DNA from: Siphonodentalium dalli
Taxonomy: Eukaryota > Mollusca > Scaphopoda > Gadilida > Siphonodentaliidae
Direction of reading: 5' to 3'
Length of the DNA: 64,000 bases
Assembly (NCBI GenBank): GCA_032622095.1
Contig: CP136064.1
Coordinates: 273,567,614 to 273,631,613, forward strand
Shown here piece after piece: positions 44,073 through 55,073 of this stretch. The notes beneath the pieces are model-generated. The model was not told the DNA's origin, did no database searches, and was given only the letters and a program-made list of their open reading frames with translations. Made by a program: the position numbers and the translations under genes. How positions within the stretch are numbered: the stretch's first letter is position 1; the number at the start of each line of letters is the position of its first letter.

Positions 44073-44156
44073 TGATCCAAACCAATTTCACTTGATTTAC
44101 GTTGAAGCAAACATGGACTTGTGGCTTGTGTAACTATATATGTATATGTGTTATAC

Positions 44157-44217
44157 CATATAGATCCAGTCTCCCGGTAGACAGGTACTGTTGGCCAAAT
44201 CTGTCGGCGGTCAAAGT
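44157..44217 (-). CDS. Exon: GH16 strand TLTADRFGQQYLSTGRLDLY
   Basis: A short 61-base exon (20 codons plus one base) after the acceptor CGTTGCAG, ending TATATG|GTATAA. It reads TLTADRFGQQYLSTGRLDLY, the classic GH16 segment between KP and the Cys-containing loop. The extra G completes a Gly codon with GT of the next exon. Too short to show as a clear open frame; found by following the family sequence and the splice phase. Confidence 0.87.
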
Positions 44218-45334
44218 CTGCAACGAAGAATGATTCTCTATCACGGTGGGGAATCACGTAGTTTCGAGTTGATGAGTACCACGCATTCAAAATGGCCGAG
44301 GCTATCGAAAATGCGACCAGAAACGAGGAAAAAGGTAATAAACTAAGATATGCCATATTACATTGTATTTTGTTAGCTACGAGCAGATGCTATACTATTT
44401 TTCAAACAAGCTGATGCCTCATTTGTGTCAAAATTCACATTTATTTGCTTTAACATTCTGACCAAAGTTGTGAGTCGAAGGATTCTCCAAGATGTATGGA
44501 CCGGTGTATTACACGCACCTCCGACTGGAAACTTTGGTCAGAATGTTATATAAAACCACTGAGTATTTCCGAACAAATAAGGTATCAACATGTTTAAAAA
44601 TAGACTAGGATGTGATCGTATAAGTCAAAATGCTATGTTTTATTCATCATACATTATGTTATTTGTGCGTTTGCACCAGCCTCAGCCATTGTGTATGCGT
44701 GGTACTCACCAACCTCAAAACCACGTGACCCCACACCGTGTCTATATCGATAAAAATACTTAGGGGTTATAGTTGTATCTATTATCCCTTTCTATACTAA
44801 ATGATAATGCAAGTGAAGAAGATTTCATATTCATGGGAAATGTTCAAATAATAAGTTATTGTCGTTTGTTGAATTTATTATCTGAACATTGCTTAAGAGA
44901 ACAACTCATCAATTGTGTATTCAGTATAGAAAGGGTTAGAGGAAATACTGCCAAGATATATGTTCTATATGTTCTATATGTTCTATATGTTCTATATGTT
45001 ATATATGGTCACCAACTGGTATTATCATAAAACAGCTATCCTCCTTATTTTCTGTATACATGTACATTAATATTCCTGATCTTTTTCACAACATCTTTTC
45101 GAAAATAAAATTGATTGACTTTTTCTTGCAATATTTCTTTAGTTATAAAATAGTCAAGAAATATTCTCTTATTTTGTGAGGATTTCTCCCCTTGTTACCA
45201 AAATACTAAATATTCTCTTATTTTTGTTAGTATTTCTCCTCCTTTTACCAAAGTCCAGACAAAATGTACTCATGTTGATACACTTCCTAAATTTGTTTTA
45301 AAATGCAGTCCTATTTGTTTTGTTGTACATGTAT

Positions 45335-45725
45335 AACGAGCCGAAACGTGATGTGACATACCCTTAGTGTGACATAGAGTCACGTGATGTGACATACCCT
45401 TAGTGTGACATAGAGTAACGTGATGTGACATACCCTTAGTGTGACACAGAGTCACGTGATGTGACATACCCTTAGTGTGACACAGAGTCACGTGATGTGA
45501 CATACCCTTAGTGTGACACAGAGTAACGTGATGTGACATATCCTTAGTGTGACACATAGTCACGTGATGTGACATACCCTTAGTGTGGCATAGTCACGTG
45601 ATGTGAGATACCATAAGTGTGGCACAGAGTCACGTGACACAGAGTCACGTGATGTGACATACCCTAAGTGTGGCACAGAGTCACGTGATGTGACATACCA
45701 TTAATGTAGCACAGAGTCAGCAATA
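45335..45725. repeat. 36-bp minisatellite GTCACGTGATGTGACATACC (about 10 units)
   Basis: Unit contains the palindrome TCACGTGA and CTTAGTGTGACACAGA. Length is a multiple of three, giving a spurious frame of MSHHVTLCHTKG repeats on the minus strand. Confidence 0.93.
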
Positions 45726-45960
45726 TGCAACTGATGATTATCTTATCAAAATATTTGGGCATCTTGTTAATTCATTGGGAGTCAATTTTCAAAATTTGTC
45801 TAAATTCTACTATTGGCATAAATAAAATCATTAATATGACTAGCATTCATCCTCCCATCCCCGTGTCATACATACATTGTGCACCACCTTCATCTTGAGT
45901 TGAGATTATATGTCGGTTAGGTTATATGTCTTGGGGGGAGATTATAGGTCGGTTAGGTTA

Positions 45961-46112
45961 TATAAGGATTAACTGTCATGTGGACTGTTTTTATGGAGAT
46001 GTAACCGTGAGGTAAGTGGTCATAACTTGTGTAAAATACATACAAGTTATGACGACTTACCTCACGGTTACATCTCCATAAAAACAGTCCACATGACAGT
46101 TAATCCTTATAT
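45961..46112. repeat. Fold-back element H1, copy b
   Basis: TATAAGGATTAACTGTCATG ... CATGACAGTTAATCCTTATA with arms of about 65 bp. More perfect than copy a at 28645-28807. Confidence 0.92.
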
Positions 46113-46576
46113 TTATATTCATTTAGCGAAAAAGCCACTTTTGTAAATGTATTTAAATCGAAAAGTGTATCGTGATAAAACCAGCCCAAAATATCCCATA
46201 GCACCCTTGGCAAAAGTTAACAGGAACAATTTCTTTATATTGAAACCTGATGATTTAATTTAAGTCAATCCTGCGCGAGTCCAAATGCGCCCAAAACATT
46301 ACGCGTTTTTCTTTCCGATATCGATGACGTATCGATGTAATTATGGGCTTGCAGTTATGAGCTGTTGCGCGTTCACCGATAAATAACTGCAACTAGTCAC
46401 GTGGGCGCCGACCAATCGAAATGCTGGATTTAGTGATAATCACACTTAGTATGTAAATATATGTCTTTCACGATAATTTTTGACAAACGGAAAGTCGTTA
46501 TGGTACGTCCGCCAGTCCTCCATTGTGACTTGTTATTGTCATTCCGGAGGTCCAGGTGGCGTTCACATGTGCACAC

Positions 46577-47591
46577 ATGTATATATAAGTAAATATAAGT
46601 AAGTAGGTGTATATATAAGTAAATATAAGTAAGTAGGTGTATATATAAGTAAATATAAGTAAGTAGGTGTATATATAAGTAAATATAAGTAAGTAGGTGT
46701 ATATATAAGTAAATATAAGTAAGTAGGTGTATATATAAGTAAATATAAGTAAGTAGGTGTATATATAAGTAAATATAAGTAAGTAGGTGTATATATAAGT
46801 AAATATAAGTAAGTAGGTGTATATATAAGTAAATATAAGTAAGTAGGTGTATATATAAGTAAATATAAGTAAGTAGGTGTATATATAAGTAAATATAAGT
46901 AAGTAGGTGTATATATAAGTAAATATAAGTAAGTAGGTGTATATATAAGTAAATATAAGTAAGTAGGTGTATATATAAGTAAATATAAGTAAGTAGGTGT
47001 ATATATAAGTAAATATAAGTAAGTAGGTGTATATATAAGTAAATATAAGTAAGTAGGTGTATATATAAGTAAATATAAGTAAGTAGGTGTATATATAAGT
47101 AAATATAAGTAAGTAGGTGTATATATAAGTAAATATAAGTAAGTAGGTGTATATATAAGTAAATATAAGTAAGTAGGTGTATATATAAGTAAATATAAGT
47201 AAGTAGGTGTATATATAAGTAAATATAAGTAAGTAGGTGTATATATAAGTAAATATAAGTAAGTAGGTGTATATATAAAAGTAAATATAAGTAAGTAGGT
47301 GTATATATAAGTAAATATAAGTAAGTAGGTGTATATATAAGTAAATATAAGTAAGTATGTGTATATATAAGTAAATATAAGTAAGTAGGTGTATATATAA
47401 GTAAATATAAGTAAGTAGGTGTATATATAAGTAAATATAAGTAAGTAGGTGTATATATAAGTAAATATAAGTAAGTATGTGTATATATAAGTAAATATAA
47501 GTAAGTAGGTGTATATATAAGTAAATATAAGTAAGTAGGTGTATATATAAGTAAATATAAGTAAGTAGGTGTATATATAAGTAAATATAAA
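46577..47591. repeat. 30-bp satellite GTATATATAAGTAAATATAA GTAAGTAGGT (about 34 units)
   Basis: Almost perfectly homogeneous. Exceptions are an extra AAA near 47277 and a T for G variant (GTAAGTATGT) at about 47356 and 47476, exactly 120 bp apart. The open frame on the minus strand (46498-47607) is a repeat artefact. Confidence 0.97.
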
Positions 47592-47657
47592 TTCGGTGAT
47601 ACACCATATATTAGTAACTTATCCGATTATGACGAGTAAATAATAATTCATCTATTA

Positions 47658-48113
47658 AAGGCCCACTTAATTTTCGAACCCCCAGATTACATTATGTATA
47701 AAATATGCCATATTATATACCATTTGAAAGTTGAAGCTCCAAAATTCTCCGGTGTAATAAACTGTGGACATGTTGTTTTTGTTGAGTTGCCAACGCGTTT
47801 TTTCATCTAGATTGCAGTGAAAAGCAGTATATTTTCAATGCAGGGGGTTAACTCTATATATTAAAGATAGAGTTCTTCCCCTTCCATTGGAAAAGTTTGA
47901 ATTATGTTGCATTCTGGGAGCCAAAGGGGGGAAGTCATTCTATGATTCCAGCAGTTATCTATTTCTCTGTGGGCATCTTCTGAGACACAGATGTTTCAAA
48001 TAGTGATGTATTATAGTATTTTTATCATATTTTATGGCATAGATTGTTATTTAAACCGTATATCAAGTCACTATAAAAAAATAATCGGCGACTCAAAAAA
48101 TTAAGTGGGCCTT
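47658..48113. mobile_element. 456-bp TIR element with TA target
   Basis: Left AAGGCCCACTTAATTTT, right AAAATTAAGTGGGCCTT, each next to TA. No transposase. An internal fragment recurs at 2600-2915. Confidence 0.85.
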
Positions 48114-48290
48114 TAGACGCGACATCGATGAATACTATAACATACCATGCATACTCTGCGTAATGATTTGTTGTGTATGTATACATGAACATGTATTGAT
48201 GATGCGTAATTGTGTCATATGTATTGTCTCTGTGATGTATTATATGATGAATAGAGTTACTATTAAATTGAATTGAATTGAATTGATGTG
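48114..48290 (+). mobile_element. LINE 3' end with (TTGAA)n tail
   Basis: Ends ATTAAATTGAATTGAATTGAATTG, the usual tail of CR1/L2/RTE-like elements. Only about 170 bp of 3' UTR are present. The following (ATTG)n run at 48320-48372 is a separate microsatellite. Confidence 0.55.
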
Positions 48291-48427
48291 TTATTTTCGC
48301 TGACCCTGTCAGATGTGTATCCTGCTGATTGATTGATTGATTGATTGGTTGGTTGATTGATTGATTGATTGAAGGTTTAACGTCGATTTAGTAGCTAGGC
48401 CATATCACGACCAATATAACTTGATCC

Positions 48428-48585
48428 ACAGCTACTGGACATATAAGTCCCAAAATAAGGGTTTAATCGAGTTTATAAATCGGTATATATATCCTAATAT
48501 ATTATATTAATATATTATAGTAGGATACCGATTTATAAACTCGATTAAACCCTTATTTTGAGACTTTATGTCCAGTAACTGTGCT
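48428..48585. repeat. Palindrome of about 70-bp arms
   Basis: CAGCTACTGGACATATAAGT, then AAAATAAGGGTTTAATCGAG, is mirrored by CTCGATTAAACCCTTATTTT ... TATGTCCAGTAACTGTG around an (AT)-rich centre. Confidence 0.88.
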
Positions 48586-49059
48586 TGATCAGACACCCAA
48601 TTACCTAGTATGGTTAATTGTAAAATAACCCCAATTGTTTTTTTCATTCGATCCATAGTTTACAGTACCGCGCAGATGTCCATGCACTTCACAGCGGCAG
48701 TATAAGTACATACCACGCAAATATACGTGCAGCCTTGTGTAAGTATATTTACCACGTAAGTACGTTCAGCCTTGTGTTCCGTTGTGAAACGCAAAGTTGC
48801 ACAATGTCAGTTCTATTTGGGGACTATCACACACTGAACAAGATGCGCAGTACTTCTTACAGCATGGCATGTCCTCGACATTGAGTGACGAACTCACGTT
48901 TAATGGAAGGATTCAAATTGAAAACGTCTAACTATACGCCCTCCATGCATAAGAGGCTACTAAGAAGCTATAACTTCCTGTGACCGAACAACTGGCCCGA
49001 TGCGAGAATAATCGTATCTATTGTGAGACATGAGACAGCTATGTTTTAATGCTGCAGAA

Positions 49060-49205
49060 TAGTGTGTGTACATACATGTTTGATAAATAGCTTACCATTT
49101 CGAAAAGAACTGTTTGTTCTCACTGATTTGACTAATAGCTTACCATCTCGAACACAACGTTTGTATTCACAGGCTTGGTGAATATCTAGCCATCTCGAAC
49201 ATAAA
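49060..49205 (-). repeat. Decayed tandem copies of exon 3 end plus splice donor
   Basis: On the minus strand, three units of about 47 bp resemble the end of exon 49645-49719 (Y-V-R-D-G-K-L-F-I-K-P then GTGAGT). Traces such as VRDGKLLVKS and FRNGKLFIK remain. They are separated from the real exon by the fold-back element 49206-49629. Confidence 0.78.
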
Positions 49206-49629
49206 TGTGACCCGCCATATCCTGTGCCAATGCATTCTCTTATATATGCGACCATAGGTCGCCTCGCATATATAAGAGAATGCATTGGCCTAACAATTTT
49301 TTATCATGTTTTTTAAATAAATGTTTATTACAATTTTTAGGACATAAAATAAAAAAACATCCATTACCCTGCAGGGAGCCCCACACATATATAGAAGCAT
49401 ATAGAAGAGTGTCGTCTGTTCATGTTTGTCTGGGGCTCTGTATGGGTGAAATTATAAAATTGTTAAAGAATACAAGAACAAATTATTAAAATTGTAAAAA
49501 ATTGTTAGGCCAATGCATTCTCTTATATATGCGAGGCGACCTATGGTCGACTCGCATATATAAGAGAATGCATTGGTACAGGGTAAAAAAAATCCCGACT
49601 TACGACTGGATTTGATATGGCGGGTCACA
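49206..49629. mobile_element. TIR element with two hairpin modules (intron 3)
   Basis: TIR TGTGACCCGCCATATC at both ends (inverted). Inside are two copies of the CAATGCATTCTCTTATATATGCGA hairpin module, as in 51604-51995, but with different outer ends. It separates exon 3 from its tandem copies. Confidence 0.82.
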
Positions 49630-49644
49630 TATGTGTGTACTCAC

Positions 49645-49719
49645 AGGCTTGATGAATAACTTGCCATCTCGAACATAACTGTTTGATCTGTTGTTGATGT
49701 AATATTGAAACTCCCAATT
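49645..49719 (-). CDS. Exon: GH16 strand NWEFQYY...GKLFIKP
   Basis: A 25-codon exon reading NWEFQYYINNRSNSYVRDGK then LFIKP, between the acceptor (ccag) and the donor GTGAGT. This matches the GH16 segment that follows the opening strand. Phase 0 at both ends joins it to the flanking exons. Decayed tandem copies of its 3' half plus donor lie just downstream (about 49060-49205), separated from it by a fold-back element. Confidence 0.9.
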
Positions 49720-50349
49720 CTGGAAAACAAAAATACGCGTTGTTTTGCGAACATTTCTCGAAATTAGTTAAAAAACGGGCATGCGTAAATTAAATTCAAA
49801 ACTATTGCGTGTACGTAATTTGTAGTGGGGACAACATGCGTCGATACATGTATGCAATACCGCTAATAAAAACGCTATATATTTTGAAAAATGTCACGGA
49901 TTTTATCTAGAATTATCAACTGATTTCAATTTTCGGCACACTATTGAAAAACAAGTTCTTTATGTTCACCATATCAAGAATGAACTGAATATGAACACTC
50001 TGTATTGTTTCATGCCAAATAAAAGTAATCCAGATGTTTATGGATTCCATGCGATAATAAGTATTTTATGCCATATACAGTCCGCATATAGGTGTTGCAT
50101 ATAGTTGCTACCTATCTGGATCCGGAACCGGACCACAACGTGACAGACATGAGCATTACTCGGATGTTTCAAATCACCAAGTGGTTTTAACTTTTCTGCG
50201 CTAAATATATTTCTCCCATCAATTTTATATGTTAGATCATGCCACGAATCTCTACTCTACATGCATAGCTATGCCCGTGAAGACCATATATACTGCCCCA
50301 ATTAAAAACCTGGGAAAGTTTTGATGTGACAAGAAAGTTTATAACATTG

Positions 50350-50572
50350 AAAAAAACGTGCAAGTAACATATTTTTTTAGTTAGTGCATTTAATTGTAGT
50401 TGAAGGTTTCAACTCGAAATTGAACGATTTAAGCGACTTTCTGTGCGAATTTGCATTGCAGTCACAAAAAGGCATGCAATATCGAGCTAGGATCACCCTC
50501 TACTGTGAAGTAGATTATGGAGGAACAGGTATTAACAAAAAATATATACCATGCCCTGTTTGTCCAATGTAA
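50350..50572 (+). other. Possible decayed coding fragment
   Basis: After a polypyrimidine-AG (TTTTTTTAG) an open frame of about 65 codons reads SDFLCEFALQSQKGMQYRAR and ends IPCPVCPM-stop, with paired Cys residues. It has more protein-like composition than other small frames here, but I do not recognise it. It could be an exon remnant or chance. Confidence 0.2.
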
Positions 50573-51599
50573 CTTGTGGAATGTGATATTTATGGGCGTA
50601 GCTAGAGTAAAGATTCAAGACGTTCATGATATATCATATATAAGTATACAGTTGAATTGTTTAAAATTCACATGGGGGATTGAATGAAAAACAGACGATT
50701 TTAAAGATCGATATTAGTGAATGGCATAAATGTCTCAAATATATTGAAGAATATTCATCATTGTCTTAGCACAAAATTTGTGGAGATCTGATATTTTACT
50801 TAATGGATCTATTTCATTTCCCAAAAGACTTAATAAGGCCATATTTGAGGCAACTCAAACATTTATACTAACAAGCAATCGATTTCGTTAGTCGCCAATT
50901 GTATTTCTGATATTAACAATAAGTAGCTGCTCGAATTTGATAGTCTTCAGACACACAAACAAAAAATGATATAGCAATAAATCATATACATGTATATAGC
51001 TAACAACGTAGCAATAATTTCAATAACTCGATCCAAAAACAAATAAATAAAATTATAAAAAAGCCATATTAAGGTACTGGCAAACTATTGACTCCACTCG
51101 ACACAAATAGTGTTAAATTTTCCTATGTAAAACAATAACATGCATAAGGGTAGTGATCATTGTAAATATATGTGTTAATTGCTTTTTTTCCCTCTGTTAT
51201 CAACTTCTCACCCAACTGTAATCCATCAGTTCATTAATCTTCTTATCATGCTCTGTATCTCTTCCTCTCACTTAATCTTGACTTCCACTTCTCACTGAAC
51301 ACTATATGTAATCTATTCATGTCTGAGGAGATGGCTCTATATAAGCATCTGATGCTTGTTGTCAAATCCTCTTCCTCCCTTCTAGTCTTCTATTCATGCG
51401 TCATGTTTTATAATTATATAATTTTGGGAAGAAATAAAATATTGTTTAAACCAATATTCATCATCCCATGGCACCAACCAGGTGAAGTTTTCCCAGCACG
51501 TATGAAGGGGTGGTTGTGTTGGCCAAGAGGACCTAAAAGCGATTTTATTCCGCAGCTCCAACATAAATTTCCATAAATTCTGTACAAATATATTTGGCA
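50573..51599. other. About 1 kb without recognised gene
   Basis: A/T-rich intron 2 sequence. No exon, TIR or satellite recognised. Confidence 0.5.
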
Positions 51600-51603
51600 T
51601 TAA

Positions 51604-51995
51604 CCCTTTACCCAACAAACCGGCCAAAACCGCCCAAATAAAGCTTCAACAGCCTAAAATATCTTCGGTCTGTCTCAATAGAACCATACAAATATGGATA
51701 TCATTGGAACCGGCTCCTTGACCACATTGTGATAGTTACAGTTATGCCCTGTGCCAATGCATTCTCTTATATATGCGAGTCGACCATAGGTCGCCTCGCA
51801 TATATAAGAGAATGCATTGGCCTAAAAAAATTCTTTTTGTAACACTTTTTACCATTTTTTCTTACATTCTTTAACAATTTTATAATTTTTAATGTGTTAA
51901 GCCAATGCATTCTCTTATATATGCGAGGCTACCTATGGTCGACTCGCATATATAAGAGAATGCATTGGCACAGGGCCCTTCTGTTGGGTAAAGGG
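51604..51995. mobile_element. 392-bp piggyBac-like MITE, copy 1
   Basis: TTAA on both sides, termini CCCTTTACCCAACA / TGTTGGGTAAAGGG. Inside are two hairpins, each CAATGCATTCTCTTATATATGCG ... CGCATATATAAGAGAATGCATTG, separated by an A/T-rich spacer. No ORF. Nearly identical to copy 2. TTAA target with a CCC terminus is the piggyBac hallmark. Confidence 0.92.
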
Positions 51996-51999
51996 TTAA

Positions 52000-52523
52000 A
52001 TCTTAGAGATACTTTAGACAGTCAATATAGATTGTTTCTTGTGAAATTACTAAATACCCGATACATATAAGTCTATGTCACTCCGAACATAAAATGATGG
52101 ACATAGGCATAGGCAACCACTGCCATGCCAAACTAAGCTAATCATACATATACCAACATTTAGTAGGTAGTTGATAGGAAACACAGTAAGTGGTGAAAAT
52201 TCTATTATTATTTCGTATTTCTAGGGAAGTGAGTGTCAAAAATGATCGAAAAGACTTGGGGCCCAAAAGTGGCCAAAGGTAAACAAAAGTATGATACGTG
52301 TCTGAAAATGTGTTCGGACACAAACCCCCTTGAGTCCCTGATATGGGTTACAAAATACCAGATTCAGTGAACGTGGGTAACTTACAGATCAGTTTGTACT
52401 GGTGGAATATGGGTCTCTACGGACGTATATAAGCAAGAATAGAGATTCATGACATGATCTTGGTAACTTAGTACCAAAAACCATGCATGGGACAACGGCC
52501 TATTTAACACAAGTCATACATAC
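52000..52523. other. Intron segment, nothing recognised
   Basis: No gene, satellite or TIR seen between the MITE and the linker exon. Confidence 0.5.
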
Positions 52524-52855
52524 GCCTCCGCCACTAGCCGTGATTTCATGCTCCCACACATCAACGTTAAAATCATCAAATTCGTCTTCGAACATTAAGC
52601 ATGGATATGACGAACATTGTGGTGAAGTGTGCTGACTTCCGGTGAGAGATCCGGTATTGGTATGCGCAGTGTTGTCCGGCTGGTTTCCGGATACCACAGG
52701 ATTCTGCACCACCACATTTGCTCCGGTATTGGTATTACCCTGCGCGTGCGTTGTTTCAGTGGGTGGTACAATGGTTCCTTGGTGTATTGGGGTTCTCGTA
52801 GTCGGCTTCGGTGTTATTATTGGGGCTCGAGTTGTAGTCTTTCTAGTCGTTGTTT
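52524..52855 (-). CDS. Exon: Thr/Pro-rich linker and start of GH16 domain
   Basis: After the acceptor ATCATAG the frame reads TTTRKTTTRAPIITPKPTTR and continues as a low-complexity Thr/Pro/Asn/Gln linker, then C-x4-C and LMFEDEFDDFNVDVWEHEIT ending TASGGG at the donor GTATGT. The (L/I)-F-E-D-(E/N)-F-D-x-F-x-x-x-x-W-x-H-E pattern is the standard opening strand of animal GH16 glucanases. The exon ends in phase 0, and the next exon begins NWEFQYY exactly as in the family. Linkers of this kind are usual between carbohydrate-binding and catalytic domains of secreted enzymes and are often O-glycosylated (general knowledge, not shown here). Confidence 0.87.
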
Positions 52856-53004
52856 CTATGATATATAATGAAATCAAAAATAGAACAGCTAGGGTCTATT
52901 ATAGGTGGTCATTGTCACAGGGTATCGATTACTGAGTAGCCAGCTTTTACAATTGATTATAGGCCTAAATGTAGCCAGATTTTCATATCCATGTGGGTCT
53001 AATG

Positions 53005-53300
53005 AACTTGTGGAAGTGGTAGCGCAGTTGTTAGAGTGTCGGACTTGTAATGGTGTTAACGCACAGGGTACACAAGAGTTCACGCCCAGTGGTGACCTAT
53101 CGTCTCCACAACAGTGGCTTGGTCGGATTTTAAAAGCGATGTGTGCTCCGTTTTGAACCACACGCTGTTTCAAATCTCGCGCCAGGTTGTGACACTTTGG
53201 CAAGGTCACTTGTGCTGTGGTCGCTTCGTCAGACCTGGACGAGAAATATGGACCTGGTTGTTGGTTAAGTGTAAGCCGCTCTAAAATGGCAACAGGCATA
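53005..53300 (+). mobile_element. tRNA-derived SINE, 5' part
   Basis: Pol III-like A box GTAGCGCAGTTG and B box-like GAGTTCACGCCC at tRNA spacing, then a body ending TTGGTTAAGTGTAAGCCGCT. It is interrupted at 53300 by a TIR element and continues at 54913. Confidence 0.78.
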
Positions 53301-54910
53301 AGGCCCGTTCCAAACGACGGATTTTTGTCGACTCGAATCTAATTGTATTAAATCCGTCGGTGATGCGTCTGCGGTCAATTTTGTTTCAGACGGACGCATC
53401 TTTGTCGCGTCGAATCTAATACATCGGTCGATTTATTTAAAGGTGCACTCCATTTTACCTTCACAAAATGGTCACGCGTAGATATAGAGGCCTATATATA
53501 CCGGTATGTTATACATATATATACTAAAATACAGTATAAATTATGTATAAATATATGCGCGATTGCAGCGCGAATATATGTGCATATGTATATGAGGATG
53601 TATATAGTACATATAGTTATATAATATAATATAATAGGCGCTACAAATAAATGTTAGATCGTGCAACCAATTGCCATATATGTGTATACCATGCATGTAA
53701 ATACAGGTATACAATAATTATTATAAATCAGAGACTACCACCCCTACCCTTATAATAAGGAATACCGGAATATATAAATTATTATAAATAAGAGGTTACC
53801 ACCCCTATACCCTCATAATAACTAATGCCGGTATATATGAATTATTATAAATAAGATCAGTGGTACCACCCCTACCCCTTATAATGAGGAATACCGGAAT
53901 ATATTAATTATATATTATAAATCATAGGCTACCACCTATATATCCTTTATAATAAGGAATACCGGTATCTATGAATTATTATAACTCATAGGCTACCATC
54001 CCTATACCCCTCACAATAAGTAAAACCGGTTTATATGAATTATTATAAATCTTAGGCTACCACCCCTACCCCTTATAATAAGGAATACCGGTATTTATAA
54101 ATTATTATAAATCACAGGCTACCACTCTGCCCCTTATAACAAGTAATACCTGAATATATGAATTATTATAAATAAGAGGTTACCACCCCTTTACCCCTCA
54201 TAATAAGTAATGTCGGTATATATGAATTATTATAAATCAGTAGTACCACCTCTGCCTCTTATAATAAGTAATACCGCTAAATATTAATTATTATACATCA
54301 GAGACTACCACCCCTATTCCTTACAATAAGGAATGTCGGTCTATATGAATTATTATAAATCAGTTGCTACAACCCCTACCCCTTATACCGGTATATATGG
54401 ATTATTCTAAAACATTGATACTATATCCATTATAAGATGTGAGTCAGTGACATGCCATGTTCGTTGAGGAATCAAACTACCAAAATAATTACAATTTTCA
54501 CAATGTCACCTAAGCAATGCTTATAGATATATCTTTCTTTATGACAAAGAGAGCGTGCGACAAAATTTATGACGTCATGTGCATGGGTATTTCCTCAGAT
54601 AAGGGGAGCCCCCTCATTATTATACCATTATCATATCATTATCATATCATTTGCATTCGTTCTTCGGCAACTTTCGGCTCTTCTCGTCACATGTATTAGA
54701 TTCGAGTCGTCAAAAATCCGTCGTTTGAAACCAAGACGGATTTCAGACGCATCACCGACGAAGATTCGTCTGAATTGGACGGAGATTCGTCTGTGATGCG
54801 TCTGACACGGATCTAATTGTTTCAAACGTCGCATTTTAGACGCATTTAATACAATTGTGGGTCTGGTATTAGATTCGAGTCGACAAAAATCCGTCGTTTG
54901 GAACGGACCT
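53301..54910. mobile_element. 1.6-kb TIR element with TA target, inserted in the SINE
   Basis: TIR AGGCCCGTTCCAAACGACGG at the left and its inverse at the right (one mismatch), continuing for over 40 bp (TTTTTGTCGACTCGAATCTAAT); subterminal regions repeat the same words (GACGCATC, TCCGTC). TA flanks. The interior is a minisatellite, not a transposase. The intact SINE at 25085-25425 shows the uninterrupted order. Confidence 0.9.
53710..54405. repeat. About 64-bp minisatellite inside the TIR element
   Basis: About 11 units of ATTATTATAAATCAGAGGCT ACCACCCCTACCCCTTATAA TAAGGAATACCGGTATATAT. Units vary by small indels. Confidence 0.9.
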
Positions 54911-54912
54911 TA

Positions 54913-55015
54913 GACTCGGTATTACTCAACAGCTGGGGTAATAATGTGAAGCGCTCAGGGCCCATCTGATGTATAAGCGCTATATAAGCACAATTAGTAT
55001 TATTATTATGAATGA
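54913..55015 (+). mobile_element. SINE, 3' part
   Basis: Continues the SINE from 53300: ACTCGGTATTACTCAACAGC, GGGCCCATCTGATG, AAGCGCTATATAAGC and an (ATT)n tail. Confidence 0.8.
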
Positions 55016-55073
55016 GATCATAATTGCTTGGCTATAATCACATTCTTAAGTAGGTGAATGAAACACAACTTAA

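Noticed and set aside
45270-45575. His-rich repeat frame (MSHHVTLCHTKG)
   Set aside because: Translation of the 36-bp minisatellite.
46498-47607. 369-residue minus-strand frame of LLTYIYLYIH repeats as a membrane protein
   Set aside because: Pure translation of the 30-bp satellite.
53015-53090. A functional tRNA gene
   Set aside because: A-box and B-box-like words are present but the cloverleaf is poor and the sequence continues into a SINE body found elsewhere.
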